Shown: positions 13,234 through 22,387 of the stretch, piece by piece
How the letters are laid out: every line of letters starts with the position of its first letter
Numbering within the stretch: position 1 is the stretch's first letter
Source: an uncultured Porphyromonadaceae bacterium
GTDB taxonomy: Bacteria; Bacteroidota; Bacteroidia; Bacteroidales; UBA11471
Reading direction: 5' to 3'
NCBI GenBank assembly: GCA_900547555.1
Contig: URHG01000024.1
Location: forward strand, 1-36,010
Length of the DNA: 36,010 bases
The notes under the pieces: model-generated
Told to the model about the DNA's origin: nothing
Seen by the model: only the letters and a program-made list of their open reading frames with translations
Database searches by the model: none
Position numbers and translations under genes: made by a program

Positions 13234-13815
13234 ATGAAAATAAACGAAATATTTTACAGTTTGCAGGGTGAAGGTTTCTATACCGGAACGGCGGCGGTAT
13301 TCGTTCGTTTTTCGGGTTGTAACCTAAAATGTCCTTTTTGCGACACATCACACGAGCAGGGACGTGAAATGACGGAAGAAGATATTTTTCAAGAGATAAC
13401 CGGCTATCCTTGCCGCCATGTCGTCATTACCGGAGGAGAGCCTATGTTACAACTATCCGAGAAACTTATTACCATGTTACATAATGCGGGGAAGTTCGTC
13501 CAAGTGGAAACAAACGGTACGATTCCTATCGCAGACAATCTTTCTGTCGATTGGGTAACGTGTTCCCCAAAGTTTGAGTTTTGCGGACATGGAAAACTCG
13601 GCCTTCAACGTATCGATGAATTGAAGGTTGTATATCAAGGTCAAGACATGTCCGTATATGACGGCATCGATGCTAAGGAATACTACCTTCAACCCTGCGA
13701 CACGAAAGACGAGGCAGAAAACGCCCGAATACTCGCCGGGAGTATCGATTACATAAAAGAACACCCTCAATGGCATTTATCCCTTCAAACACAAAAAATG
13801 ATCCATGTAAGATGA
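13234..13815 (+). CDS. queE: QueE, 7-carboxy-7-deazaguanine synthase (radical SAM)
   Basis: A 193-aa radical-SAM enzyme that rearranges carboxy-tetrahydropterin to 7-carboxy-7-deazaguanine (CDG). The 4Fe-4S cluster motif is CNLKCPFC (C29, C33, C36), the QueE opening YSLQGEG (8-14) and FVRFSGC are exact, and the SAM-binding GGEP (67-70) follows. The C-terminus keeps KVVYQ and YYLQP. It is shorter than typical bacterial QueE (about 210-220 aa), as in other phage versions. Overlaps folE by 4 nt (ATGA). With FolE and QueD it completes CDG synthesis; no QueC follows. Confidence 0.94.
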   Translation: MKINEIFYSLQGEGFYTGTAAVFVRFSGCNLKCPFCDTSHEQGREMTEEDIFQEITGYPCRHVVITGGEPMLQLSEKLITMLHNAGKFVQVETNGTIPIADNLSVDWVTCSPKFEFCGHGKLGLQRIDELKVVYQGQDMSVYDGIDAKEYYLQPCDTKDEAENARILAGSIDYIKEHPQWHLSLQTQKMIHVR

Positions 13816-14399
13816 AAACAGCGATAAAAATAGAACGCCACATAGAAGGCATATTGAATTGCATCGGTGAAGATCCCTGTCGTGCAGGTCTTATTGGTAC
13901 GCCAGAACGTATCTCCCGTATGTATAAAGAGATATTCCGGGGTTACGATCCAGCTCAACACCCACAAATAACAACTTTCGATAATGGGGTGGACGGAATT
14001 ATTTACGACAACATCATTACCGACAGTGGTAACTATTATTCAATGTGCGAACACCACATGATGCCGTTTTTCGGGAAATACGTGTTCGCGTATGTTCCGA
14101 ATCCGTCGGGGAAAATCATCGGCTTGTCAAAAATTGCCCGTGTGGTGGATTACCATTCTGCCCGTTTGCAAATACAAGAGCGTTTGGTTTCGGATATTGT
14201 CGGCGATATACGTTTCGCGTTGGGAGAAAGTAACCCTCCGTTGGGTATCGCCCTTGTCATGGAAGGGGAACATTTATGCAAGTCTATGCGAGGTGTTAAG
14301 AAGTCCGGGAAAATGACAACTTCCTATCTGACGGGTATTTTCAAGGACGGCCCGGCACGTTCCGAGTTCTTAGAAATAGCCGGACGGCTCTTGAAATAG
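13812..14399 (+). CDS. folE: FolE, GTP cyclohydrolase I
   Basis: A 195-aa enzyme making dihydroneopterin triphosphate from GTP, the entry step to 7-deazaguanines. Zinc ligands C79, H82 (MCEHHMMPF) and C156 (EHLCKSMRG) are present, with YVPN, GLSKIAR and the C-terminal SEFL intact. I start at 13812, where ATG overlaps the queE stop as ATGA; an earlier in-frame ATG at 13770 would add 14 residues of QueE-overlapping sequence. Length and motifs are full-size. As the last gene of the cassette it supplies precursor without relying on the host folate enzyme. Confidence 0.94.
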   Translation: MKTAIKIERHIEGILNCIGEDPCRAGLIGTPERISRMYKEIFRGYDPAQHPQITTFDNGVDGIIYDNIITDSGNYYSMCEHHMMPFFGKYVFAYVPNPSGKIIGLSKIARVVDYHSARLQIQERLVSDIVGDIRFALGESNPPLGIALVMEGEHLCKSMRGVKKSGKMTTSYLTGIFKDGPARSEFLEIAGRLLK

Positions 14400-14472
14400 T
14401 ATCATTTTGTCAGAAAAACGAGGTAAAAATGAGGGTACTCCCGGCGAGAGGATAAAACAAAATGACAGTATT

Positions 14473-15027
14473 ATGAAAAAAGAAGGAAGAAAAACGAAAT
14501 ACACACCTGAACTGGTAACCCGCATCTGCGGTCTGCTTGAAAAGGACACCTATACGGTTTCGGAGCTTTGCGAATCCGTTGGCATTTCGGTATCGACCTT
14601 TTACGATTGGAAGGGCAAATTTTCGGAGTTTTCGGACGCTATAAAAAAAGCGGAAGAAAGGCGGCTCGGCTTTTTCGTTGTCGAGGCGAAAAGAAGCCTT
14701 TTGAAAAAGATTCAGGGCTACGAGGTGAAAGAGACCCAAATAGTCAGTATTCCGGGTGTGGACGAAAAGGGGAATCCCAAGCAGATCATCAAGGAGCAAA
14801 AGACGATAAAGAAACATATCCAACCCGACACGGCGGCGATCATCTTCGCCCTTACCAACCTCGACCCCGAACATTGGAAGAACCGGCAGAACATCGACGG
14901 CAACATTCAGAGCGATGTGCGCTTCACCGGTTTTCAGTCCGTCCTGCCGAATGTCCCGGATATAGAGGCGATGACGAAGAATGCCCGGGAACAATGCCGG
15001 GAAAAGTTCTTGAAGGGAGATGAATAA
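14473..15027 (+). CDS. terS: Terminase small subunit
   Basis: A 184-aa protein starting at the ATG at 14473 (MKKEGRKTKY); a longer frame from a TTG at 14407 is possible. The N-terminal HTH (TPELVTRICGLLEKDTYTVSELCESVGISVSTFYDWKGKFSEF) is the DNA-recognition domain, followed by a helical oligomerisation region and a conserved AIIFALTNLDPEHWKNRQ segment. It recognises the packaging site on phage DNA and recruits the large subunit. It overlaps the large-subunit gene by 8 nt. Codon use shifts to GC-rich here compared with the modification cassette. Confidence 0.88.
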   Translation: MKKEGRKTKYTPELVTRICGLLEKDTYTVSELCESVGISVSTFYDWKGKFSEFSDAIKKAEERRLGFFVVEAKRSLLKKIQGYEVKETQIVSIPGVDEKGNPKQIIKEQKTIKKHIQPDTAAIIFALTNLDPEHWKNRQNIDGNIQSDVRFTGFQSVLPNVPDIEAMTKNAREQCREKFLKGDE

Positions 15028-16351
15028 AGTCAATTACGCCCAACTGCTGGCCTACCGTTACCTTTCCGATCCGAAGATAAAGATCGTCGGTTACGGAGGT
15101 GCTGCGGGCGGCGGGAAAACGGGTCTCGGCTGCGAATGGCTCATGCGTTGCGGCTGGGCTTTCCCGGGTACCCGTTGGTTCGTCGGGCGTAACAACATCA
15201 AGGACAGCCGGGAATCGGTATTGGTAACATTTGATAAGGTGGCCGCGTATCACGGATTCAAGGAATACCGATTTTCAAACGACGGCATCGACTTTCGGAA
15301 CGGCTCGCGCGTTTCCTTCCTCGACCTGACCTATTACCCGTACAAAGATCCGATGTTCACCCGTTTGGGGTCCAAAGAGTACACCGGCGGCTGGGTGGAG
15401 GAAGCGGGTGAAGTCCACCGTTTGGCCGTCGAGGTATTGAAATCCCGTATCGGCCGGCACATGAATGACGTGTACCGGTTGGAGCCCAAAATCCTGCTGA
15501 CCTTCAACCCGGCGAAAGGGTATCTGTACGAGACATTCTACAAGCCCCACCGGGACGGCAATATGCCCGAAGACACGGCTTTCGTACAGGCGTATGTCTA
15601 CGACAACCCTTTTATTTCAAGAGAGTATGTCGAGATGCTCAAAAACCTCAAAGATCCGGTATTGCGGAAACGGTTACTTCTGGGGGAATGGGAATATGAG
15701 GACGACCCGTCCGCCTTGTGCGGTTACGATGCCATATCGGACATGTTCACGAACGATTTCGTCGATCCCTACGGGGCAAAGAGTTGTTCTGCGGACATTG
15801 CAGGGAAAGGACATGACCGCTTTATCGCCTTGTCGGGCGTGGGGAATGTTTTCCGGGTGGCGATCGATGAGGTCTATTCCCCGGGCCGACAGGTGGAAAT
15901 GCAACTCCGGGATTTAATGATCCGGGACGGCATACCCCGTTCCCTGACGGTTGTAGATGCCGACGGCGTCGGGTCGTTCTTGGAAAGCTACCTCACGGGG
16001 ATAAAGGAGTTTCACGGCGGCAGCAGGCCGCACGATTCCCGGTACAAGAACCTCAAAAGCGAATGCGCCTTCCTGCTGGCGGACATGGTGAACAACCGGA
16101 GGATAAAAATCATCTGCACTCCGGAGCAGCGGGAACGCATCACGGAGGAATTCGGGGTACTCAAACAGGCCCGCATCGACAACGACACATCAAAGAAAGC
16201 GATTATAAGCAAGGAGGAAATGAAAGCGATATTGGGCCGCTCTCCCGACTATCTCGACGCTTTTATCATGGCGATGTCCTTCCGCCTCGTATCGGCCGGC
16301 AGCGTACCTGAAACGAAGGTGTTTTCATTGCACGACTTACAACAACATTAA
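15020..16351 (+). CDS. terL: Terminase large subunit (packaging ATPase/nuclease)
   Basis: A 443-aa motor protein. Walker A is GGAAGGGKT (26-34), the Walker B/catalytic Glu segment is GGWVEEAGEV (123-132), and the coupling motif is LLTFNPAK (159-166). The nuclease half has its acidic residues in SADIAGKGHDRF (near residue 257) and VVDADGVGSFLESY. It translocates DNA into the prohead and cuts it at the end of packaging. Length is normal. It precedes the tail genes rather than the portal, which is unusual in this phage. Confidence 0.93.
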   Translation: MNKVNYAQLLAYRYLSDPKIKIVGYGGAAGGGKTGLGCEWLMRCGWAFPGTRWFVGRNNIKDSRESVLVTFDKVAAYHGFKEYRFSNDGIDFRNGSRVSFLDLTYYPYKDPMFTRLGSKEYTGGWVEEAGEVHRLAVEVLKSRIGRHMNDVYRLEPKILLTFNPAKGYLYETFYKPHRDGNMPEDTAFVQAYVYDNPFISREYVEMLKNLKDPVLRKRLLLGEWEYEDDPSALCGYDAISDMFTNDFVDPYGAKSCSADIAGKGHDRFIALSGVGNVFRVAIDEVYSPGRQVEMQLRDLMIRDGIPRSLTVVDADGVGSFLESYLTGIKEFHGGSRPHDSRYKNLKSECAFLLADMVNNRRIKIICTPEQRERITEEFGVLKQARIDNDTSKKAIISKEEMKAILGRSPDYLDAFIMAMSFRLVSAGSVPETKVFSLHDLQQH

Positions 16352-16362
16352 AACATTCGAAT

Positions 16363-16932
16363 ATGAAGAAACGAAAAAGAAAGCCCGGTTCCGGCTACAC
16401 ATTCAAAGAGATTATTTCTCTAAGAATAGAAGAAGAACCGTTCAAGGAAAGTTTGAAGCATTTGAACCGTCCTGCGACGTTGTGCGGCGTTCCTGTCCCG
16501 AAAGACCTCGGCACGGCCTCTTACGGCATGATAGCCGACCTCGGAAACATCGGTGAAGGAAATGAAGCGCAAACCATTCTCGACATCTGCCGTATCGTCC
16601 TCGGTGTCGATGAGGCGGGCGTGTACCGGGAAAGTGCCGATGCCGTCCTCGGCTTCGTGAACTTCGTAAACGGGGAAATGGACAAGATCAACAAGCTGTT
16701 TGAATCGGTCAGTATCCGGCCCACGCCGGAGGAAGAACGGGCGGGCGTACAAGACCTCTCTTTCGGCACGTTCGGGGTTATGGACTGGTACGCCCGGAGA
16801 ATGGGGATTACTAACCAAAATGATGTGCGGGATATAAGTTGGACACGTATTTATCGCTGCCTCCAAATGGACAACGAAACCGCGCTTTACGAAAGACGTT
16901 TGAACAAGATATATTCGGAAAATAAAAAGTGA
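16363..16932 (+). CDS. Putative tail assembly protein, unknown
   Basis: A 189-aa soluble protein with a basic start (KKRKRKPGSGYTF) and a mostly helical body (SYGMIADLGNIGEGNEAQTILDICRIVLGVDE; NFVNGEMDKINKLFESV). It lies between terminase and the tail-completion genes, and the size and helical character resemble a tail assembly chaperone. There is no direct motif proof. No frameshift site of the gpG/gpGT kind is evident, since the next genes have ordinary starts. Confidence 0.5.
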   Translation: MKKRKRKPGSGYTFKEIISLRIEEEPFKESLKHLNRPATLCGVPVPKDLGTASYGMIADLGNIGEGNEAQTILDICRIVLGVDEAGVYRESADAVLGFVNFVNGEMDKINKLFESVSIRPTPEEERAGVQDLSFGTFGVMDWYARRMGITNQNDVRDISWTRIYRCLQMDNETALYERRLNKIYSENKK

Positions 16933-16933
16933 A

Positions 16934-17365
16934 ATGACTATGACGGTACAGGAAAAAATCAAGTCGATAGCCGCCCGTATAGAGGGAACGGCCTATCTGT
17001 TTATGAACTGGGCGCAGACAAATGTCGCCCTCGACACGATCGACAAACCGACGATCGTCTATGTGTTGCCTCCTTCGGGAACATTGAATGTGAAATATGC
17101 CTCGGTAACGGATTCCCCGTTGACGCAGATCGCCTTTCTCGACAAAACGGATTTCGATTTCGATTCGACGGAGAACGACGAGGTCATCGAGCGCATGAAG
17201 GGAATTTTCAACGAGTTCCTTCGGGAGTACAACAAGGGAGAGTATTTCGAGCCGATAGAGGGAACAATCCCCTATCAGGTCGTTTATGACGGGCTCGACG
17301 TGAATGTAACGGGTATCATTGTAACGCTTACCCTTGTTGAACTGGAAGGCTCGATGATATGCTGA
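16934..17365 (+). CDS. Putative tail terminator/minor structural protein
   Basis: A 143-aa protein with alternating beta-rich segments (PTIVYVLPPSGTLNV, LTQIAFLDKTDFDF) and the C-terminal IPYQVVYDGLDVNVTGIIVTLTLVELEG. It overlaps the next gene by 7 nt and is followed by an HK97-gp10-like gene, the usual place for tail terminator proteins. The family is not recognised with certainty. Confidence 0.5.
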   Translation: MTMTVQEKIKSIAARIEGTAYLFMNWAQTNVALDTIDKPTIVYVLPPSGTLNVKYASVTDSPLTQIAFLDKTDFDFDSTENDEVIERMKGIFNEFLREYNKGEYFEPIEGTIPYQVVYDGLDVNVTGIIVTLTLVELEGSMIC

Positions 17366-17880
17366 AAGAGGTACGCGGGTATATACGGGAATGCCTCGAA
17401 ACCGTATCGGAGAGGATAAAACGGAATATCGATGAGAAAGGCCGGACGGCCTCGGGAGCTACGGCGTCCTCGTTGGGGATCTCTGTCGGAAACTTGGGCG
17501 GAATGCTCTACGGCAGCCGTTCGTTCCTTGCCATACAGAGAGGTCGAAAAGGCGGGAAAGTCCCCCGGGGCTTTGTCGGGATAATCCGTCAATGGATCAT
17601 CGACAAGGGTATATCGGTCCGTCCCGTACCCGTAAAAAGGAAGTCGAAGTACGGTGATGAGGAACGGGCGCAACTTTCTGCGGCAAGGGCGATCGCCTAC
17701 TCGATCATGAAAAACGGAACGAGCCTCTACCGGCGAGGCGGTTATGATGACATCTACGACACGGCCATAGCGGAGGAAACGGAGAAACTGCGCCCGAAGC
17801 TGCTGGACGTATTTTATATAACGATAAGAGAGATAAATCAAAACATGAGAGATTATGAGAAACGGAACAATCGCAAATAA
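17359..17880 (+). CDS. HK97 gp10-like tail-completion protein (putative)
   Basis: A 173-aa basic protein with N-terminal helix (EVRGYIRECLETVSERIKRNIDEKG), a central G-rich part (GNLGGMLYGSRSFLAIQRGRKGGKVPRGFVGIIRQWI) and a C-terminal helix pair. Gp10-like proteins join head and tail and have this 'RGR-x-GGK' region. It overlaps both neighbours. Role inferred from pattern and position. Confidence 0.55.
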   Translation: MLKEVRGYIRECLETVSERIKRNIDEKGRTASGATASSLGISVGNLGGMLYGSRSFLAIQRGRKGGKVPRGFVGIIRQWIIDKGISVRPVPVKRKSKYGDEERAQLSAARAIAYSIMKNGTSLYRRGGYDDIYDTAIAEETEKLRPKLLDVFYITIREINQNMRDYEKRNNRK

Positions 17881-18967
17881 CAGCGGACAGGTGTTGGCAC
17901 GGGTGGAATATCCGGCGCGGTATGCTTTTGCCTTCAATCCCCTTTTGGTTACGGTCGTGGAACAATCGGCCGGGTCGCTTCAAAATGCGTATATAAGGGC
18001 CGTAAAGCGTTACGGCGGGACAGATGATTATTACAGGGACGAAGCGGACTTCACGGAGGGAGAAGCGGTCTTCGACATAAGTATGTTTTGCCGGGGTCTT
18101 TTCGAGCTTGGGAACATAGAGGACAACACGGAGCGGATCATTACGGTACAGTTCGTCGTAGGAATAACGGACGGATCCGGCACTGAATACGAGATGCACA
18201 GCGGGGAAATCTCCGGGCCGTCGGTAATGAATATCATTTGGGGAGCAATCGCCCCGGAAGAGGAATACAACGGCCTCACCTCGTGCCGCTGGTTTTCCCG
18301 GTTCCCTATGAAGCTGGAATTTTTCGCACAGGCCGGCGCGAAGGTTTACAAGGAGATAGACGGCAAAGGGACGCATACGCTTGTCTCAACGGTCTCGGAC
18401 ATGGGCATAGCCTCGATAGACCTTTCCAAGGCTTTCGAGGGCGATAAGGTGGTGAAGAAAGCCACCCTTTCGGTCGGCGACTTCGTGAATGTGTTCGATG
18501 AGACATTTGATTTTACATTCGCCAACTACGAGAGTGAATGGGAAATCACATTGAGGAAAGATGATACCCCTTGCGGCGTGTTCTTGCGCTGGATAGACAA
18601 GCACGGATTCATGCGTTATTTCCTCTTTGCCAAAGGCGACGAGAGTACGGAATCGGAGGACTACGGCGACCTGCTCGAACAAAAGTACAGCGCATTCGGA
18701 CGATATTATCCGAATATCTACCGGCAGCAGGGAAAGAGCGTAACGAGGAAGGTAAGCCTTGCCGCCTTGCATTTGACCCGGGAGGAATACGAATATGTCC
18801 GCTCGGTGGCATTCTCCCCGGTTGTGGATATGTACATGGGCGACGATGAGGGCACGGCCTCATGGCTCCCCGTGCTGGTATCGTCCGGGGACACGAGCAG
18901 GTCGCAAAAGAATTTGGAGGATATGGAAATAGAACTCTATTACAACGAAGCAACACAAAAATATTAA
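17855..18967 (+). CDS. Phage structural (tail/baseplate) protein, unknown
   Basis: A 370-aa beta-rich protein, without signal or membrane segment. It has features such as VEYPARYAFAFNPLLVTV near the start, FPMKLEFFAQ in the middle and EYEYVRSVAFSPVVDMYMGDD toward the end, and terminates YYNEATQKY. Proteins of this size between tail-completion genes and the tape-measure gene are usually tail tube or baseplate subunits, but I do not recognise a family. Overlaps the previous gene by 26 nt; 18 nt gap to the tape-measure gene. Confidence 0.5.
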   Translation: MRNGTIANNSGQVLARVEYPARYAFAFNPLLVTVVEQSAGSLQNAYIRAVKRYGGTDDYYRDEADFTEGEAVFDISMFCRGLFELGNIEDNTERIITVQFVVGITDGSGTEYEMHSGEISGPSVMNIIWGAIAPEEEYNGLTSCRWFSRFPMKLEFFAQAGAKVYKEIDGKGTHTLVSTVSDMGIASIDLSKAFEGDKVVKKATLSVGDFVNVFDETFDFTFANYESEWEITLRKDDTPCGVFLRWIDKHGFMRYFLFAKGDESTESEDYGDLLEQKYSAFGRYYPNIYRQQGKSVTRKVSLAALHLTREEYEYVRSVAFSPVVDMYMGDDEGTASWLPVLVSSGDTSRSQKNLEDMEIELYYNEATQKY

Positions 18968-18985
18968 TCTAAAAACAACAAAATC

Positions 18986-21900
18986 ATGGCAACAGAAACG
19001 ACGACTACGATTTTGGATATTCGGGTCAATCTCGGTGAAAGTATAAAGGCGATAGAACAATATCGCCAAACGATCGAAAAAGCGAAAGCCCAACAAAAGG
19101 AGTTACGGAAAGAGTTGAAAGAGGGCACTATCACAAACGAAGAATATGAAGAATCATTTTCCGCTTTGGAAAAAGATATATTGAATGCGAAAGATGCCAT
19201 GCAGGTGAACCAGCGGGCGGTGAAGAACTTGATCGTCGCCAACAACGAGAACAACGATTCTTTGCGCTCTTTACGTGCCCAACTCTCCCAACTCACATTG
19301 GCCTACGACCGTATGTCGGAAGCGGAAAGGGAGGCGGCCAAAGGAAAAGAATTGTTGAAACACATTCAAGACTTGCAGAATCAGATCCGCCCGCTCGAAG
19401 AAGCGACAGGGCGGTTTCAAAGGAACGTCGGTAATTACCAGCAGTCTATTGTGAACGCCGTTGCTGCCATGAATCCGCTGGCCGCTCGGCTGGTGAGTAT
19501 CGTAGATTTGTCGGACGAGACGGCCGGAGGCTTCACCAAGATAAAAACAAGTGCGCAGGCATTCGGCAAAACCTTATCGAGCCTTCTTAAAAACCCGGCT
19601 TTCCTTGCCATTGCCGGTATAGCGGCTGCCGGTAGTGCGTTCAAGTTCTGGTATGACTACAACAAGGGATTGATCGAGGCCACCCGTTTGACGAAACAGT
19701 TTACCGACTTGTCGGGTGAGGAACTGGTGTCTTACCGTAGCGAGGTGCAGGCCGTTTCCGATACCTTCAATAAGGATTTTGTAGAGGTGTTGAGGGCTGC
19801 GAATGCGTTGCAGAAACAATTCGGCATCACCTCTCAGGAAGCCCTCGATGCCTTGAAAGAAGGCTTTATCAACGGGGCGGACGTCAACGGGGAATTTCTG
19901 AAAAACGTAAAAGAATATTCGACGTTTTTCAAAGAAGCGGGGCTGTCGGCCGAAGAATTTATCGCCATTAACGTACAGACGGAAAAGCAGGGTCTTTTCT
20001 CGGACAAGGGCATAGACGCAATAAAAGAGGCGACTATCCGTCTCCGGGAAATGACAACGGCGACCTCTACGGCATTGGAGGGTATCGGCATATCCTCGAA
20101 ACGGGTACAGGAAGAATTACAGAACGGCAGTAAGACAACGTTCGACATCATTCGGGAAGTCTCGGCCAAGCTGAACGAACTCCCCGATTCTGCCTCGTCT
20201 GTCGGAGCGGCTCTGGCCGACATCTTCGGCGGCCCGGGTGAAGATGCGGGACTGGCCTATATCCGTACCCTTTCGCAAATAGATACGGATCTCGACACCA
20301 TATCGGGCAAGACGGGTGAAGTGGCCGAGTTAAACCGAATGCTCGTCGATTCGCAAACGAATTTGCAGACACAGGTAGCACTGCTGTTTGAGGCCGGTAG
20401 CGGCTTCGACCGTTTCATTACAAAGATAAAAAGCGGCTGGAATAACTTTTTGGCAGACTTCCTCTCCGGCGTCAGAATGATATTTGAAAGCACCGACGAC
20501 AAGAACATGCGCAAAATAACGGAAGCGATAACCAAAGGGCGTAACGAAGCGGTGGAGGATTTGAATCTTCTAAATCAAGAAGTGTCCCGGCTTACCACAG
20601 CGGGGATCGAATCGGGGTTGACTTCGGCGGAAGCCCAACTTCGTGCCATCGATATAAAGAAAAAAGAGATTCAGTCCGATCTGTCCAAATACGCCAAAGA
20701 GGTCTCGGAACGTAACGCGAACATCGAAAGAATGGAAAAAGAGATCGAAAATTCGGGAACCGGAAGAAAAGAAGCCTTAAAGAGGGCAAATTTGGCGGAG
20801 GAGATAGAAAAAGAGAATGAAAGGTTAAGACTTGCCATGCAGTTACGCAGCAAGTATGAAACGATGCTCGGCCAAGTAAACGATATGGAATATAAGGCCG
20901 GTACGAATAGTTCCGGCAATACAAGCAAAACCGCAGACCAAATCAATGCCGAGGCGGAGGAAATCGAAAAGGCCGAAGCCGCATTGTTGAAGGTGTTAGA
21001 TGAGGCATCGGAGGAATACAAAGCCATTCTGACTAAACGTTACAAGCGGGATAAAAAGGCCATAGAGGATAAAATAGCCTTATACGAGAAAGATAAAAAG
21101 TTGACCCCGGAAATGCAAAAGGCGTTGAACGACCAGCTGGAAGCCCTCGAAAAAGAACATGCCCGTGATATAGCCGCCATTAGTAAAAAGGCGACCGACG
21201 ACCAAATAGCCGAACAGGAGCGGCTAATCAATTTGAAACTGGAAGCGGCGAAGAAAGGCAGCCAAGAGGAGCATACATTGAGGCTTCAACAGCTCGAACA
21301 ACAGAAGCAGCAGGAGATAGCAGCCGCGAAAGGGAATGAGGAAGAAATCGCGTTGATCAAAGAGAAATATCGTATAAAGGAAGCCGAAGAAGATAAACGT
21401 TTCAAAGACGACCAAGCTAAACAACAGGCAAATGTGGCCAGACAAGAGTTGAACGAGCGCAACCTTGAATGGCAGAACAAAATCAACGCTGCCAAGCTGA
21501 ACGGCGAAAATTATTTACAGCTTATGGTAGACCAGTCCCAACAAGAATTGGAAGCCATAAAGGAGGCCGGACAGAAGGAATGGGAGAAAAAAGAAGAGTT
21601 CAACGCCCGGCTATTGGAGGCCGAAAAAAGACATGCAGAGAATACAACACAACTCGCAAATTATGAGATTGAAATCCAACGCAACAAAGTACAGGCTATC
21701 GGGTCAATCTTTGGAGCACTGTCAAATATGTTCGGTGCAGTAAGTGAGGATAATATAGCAATGCTTAAATTGTCGAAAGCTCTTGCTATTGCGGAGGTTG
21801 CGATAAATCAAGGGATTGCAGTTTCAGAAGCTATTCGTACCGCATGGAAAGACAAAACAAATGTTTCTATATGGCAAGCAGTCGCCAAAACAGCGATAGC

Positions 21901-22387
21901 GATAGCCTCTGTAACAACGACAATGGTTTCAGCAATAAAGAGTATCAACTCGGCAGAGGCACAAATAGCCGAGGCAGAATCATCGAAAACGTCTGGAACT
22001 GTAAGCATGAAAGGATATTCGACGGGCGGTCTTGTGAAAGGAGAAGGCACGGGCACAAGCGATTCTATTCCGGCGAGACTTTCTGCCGGTGAGTTCGTTA
22101 TCCCGGCCAAGACGTACAAGATGTTTTCGCCGATTATTAATAGTATTTATCGGACAGGTCAGAATTGGAATGCAGTCAATAGGGTGTATTCTCCGGCCTC
22201 ATCGCAAGAGATTATCCCCGTAACGAAGGATGTGCTTTCCCAGTCAATATCCGATGTCCTTTTAACTGGGATCAAAAACTTAGATATAAAACCTACCGTA
22301 TCGGTAGTGGATATAAACAAAGGGCAGAGAAAAGTCAGTGTTATGGAATCGAGAAACAATAAAATTAATAAAAAAACAAATCTATGA
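18986..22387 (+). CDS. Tape-measure protein
   Basis: A 1133-aa protein, by far the largest here. Long coiled-coil regions (about residues 12-80, 520-640 and 690-870, rich in Glu, Lys, Gln and Ala) flank a hydrophobic segment near 205-222 (FLAIAGIAAAGSAFKFW). A second Ala/Ile-rich region lies near 945-990, followed by STGGLVKGEGTGTSDSIPARL and GEFVIPA, a stretch I associate with tape-measure C-termini. It sets tail length and is ejected with the DNA. Using about 1.5 angstrom per residue, the tail would be roughly 170 nm. Overlaps the next gene by 4 nt. Confidence 0.93.
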   Translation: MATETTTTILDIRVNLGESIKAIEQYRQTIEKAKAQQKELRKELKEGTITNEEYEESFSALEKDILNAKDAMQVNQRAVKNLIVANNENNDSLRSLRAQLSQLTLAYDRMSEAEREAAKGKELLKHIQDLQNQIRPLEEATGRFQRNVGNYQQSIVNAVAAMNPLAARLVSIVDLSDETAGGFTKIKTSAQAFGKTLSSLLKNPAFLAIAGIAAAGSAFKFWYDYNKGLIEATRLTKQFTDLSGEELVSYRSEVQAVSDTFNKDFVEVLRAANALQKQFGITSQEALDALKEGFINGADVNGEFLKNVKEYSTFFKEAGLSAEEFIAINVQTEKQGLFSDKGIDAIKEATIRLREMTTATSTALEGIGISSKRVQEELQNGSKTTFDIIREVSAKLNELPDSASSVGAALADIFGGPGEDAGLAYIRTLSQIDTDLDTISGKTGEVAELNRMLVDSQTNLQTQVALLFEAGSGFDRFITKIKSGWNNFLADFLSGVRMIFESTDDKNMRKITEAITKGRNEAVEDLNLLNQEVSRLTTAGIESGLTSAEAQLRAIDIKKKEIQSDLSKYAKEVSERNANIERMEKEIENSGTGRKEALKRANLAEEIEKENERLRLAMQLRSKYETMLGQVNDMEYKAGTNSSGNTSKTADQINAEAEEIEKAEAALLKVLDEASEEYKAILTKRYKRDKKAIEDKIALYEKDKKLTPEMQKALNDQLEALEKEHARDIAAISKKATDDQIAEQERLINLKLEAAKKGSQEEHTLRLQQLEQQKQQEIAAAKGNEEEIALIKEKYRIKEAEEDKRFKDDQAKQQANVARQELNERNLEWQNKINAAKLNGENYLQLMVDQSQQELEAIKEAGQKEWEKKEEFNARLLEAEKRHAENTTQLANYEIEIQRNKVQAIGSIFGALSNMFGAVSEDNIAMLKLSKALAIAEVAINQGIAVSEAIRTAWKDKTNVSIWQAVAKTAIAIASVTTTMVSAIKSINSAEAQIAEAESSKTSGTVSMKGYSTGGLVKGEGTGTSDSIPARLSAGEFVIPAKTYKMFSPIINSIYRTGQNWNAVNRVYSPASSQEIIPVTKDVLSQSISDVLLTGIKNLDIKPTVSVVDINKGQRKVSVMESRNNKINKKTNL

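Noticed and set aside
14410..15033. Open minus-strand frame of 207 codons
   Set aside because: Opposite strand of the terminase small subunit gene, with no recognisable features.
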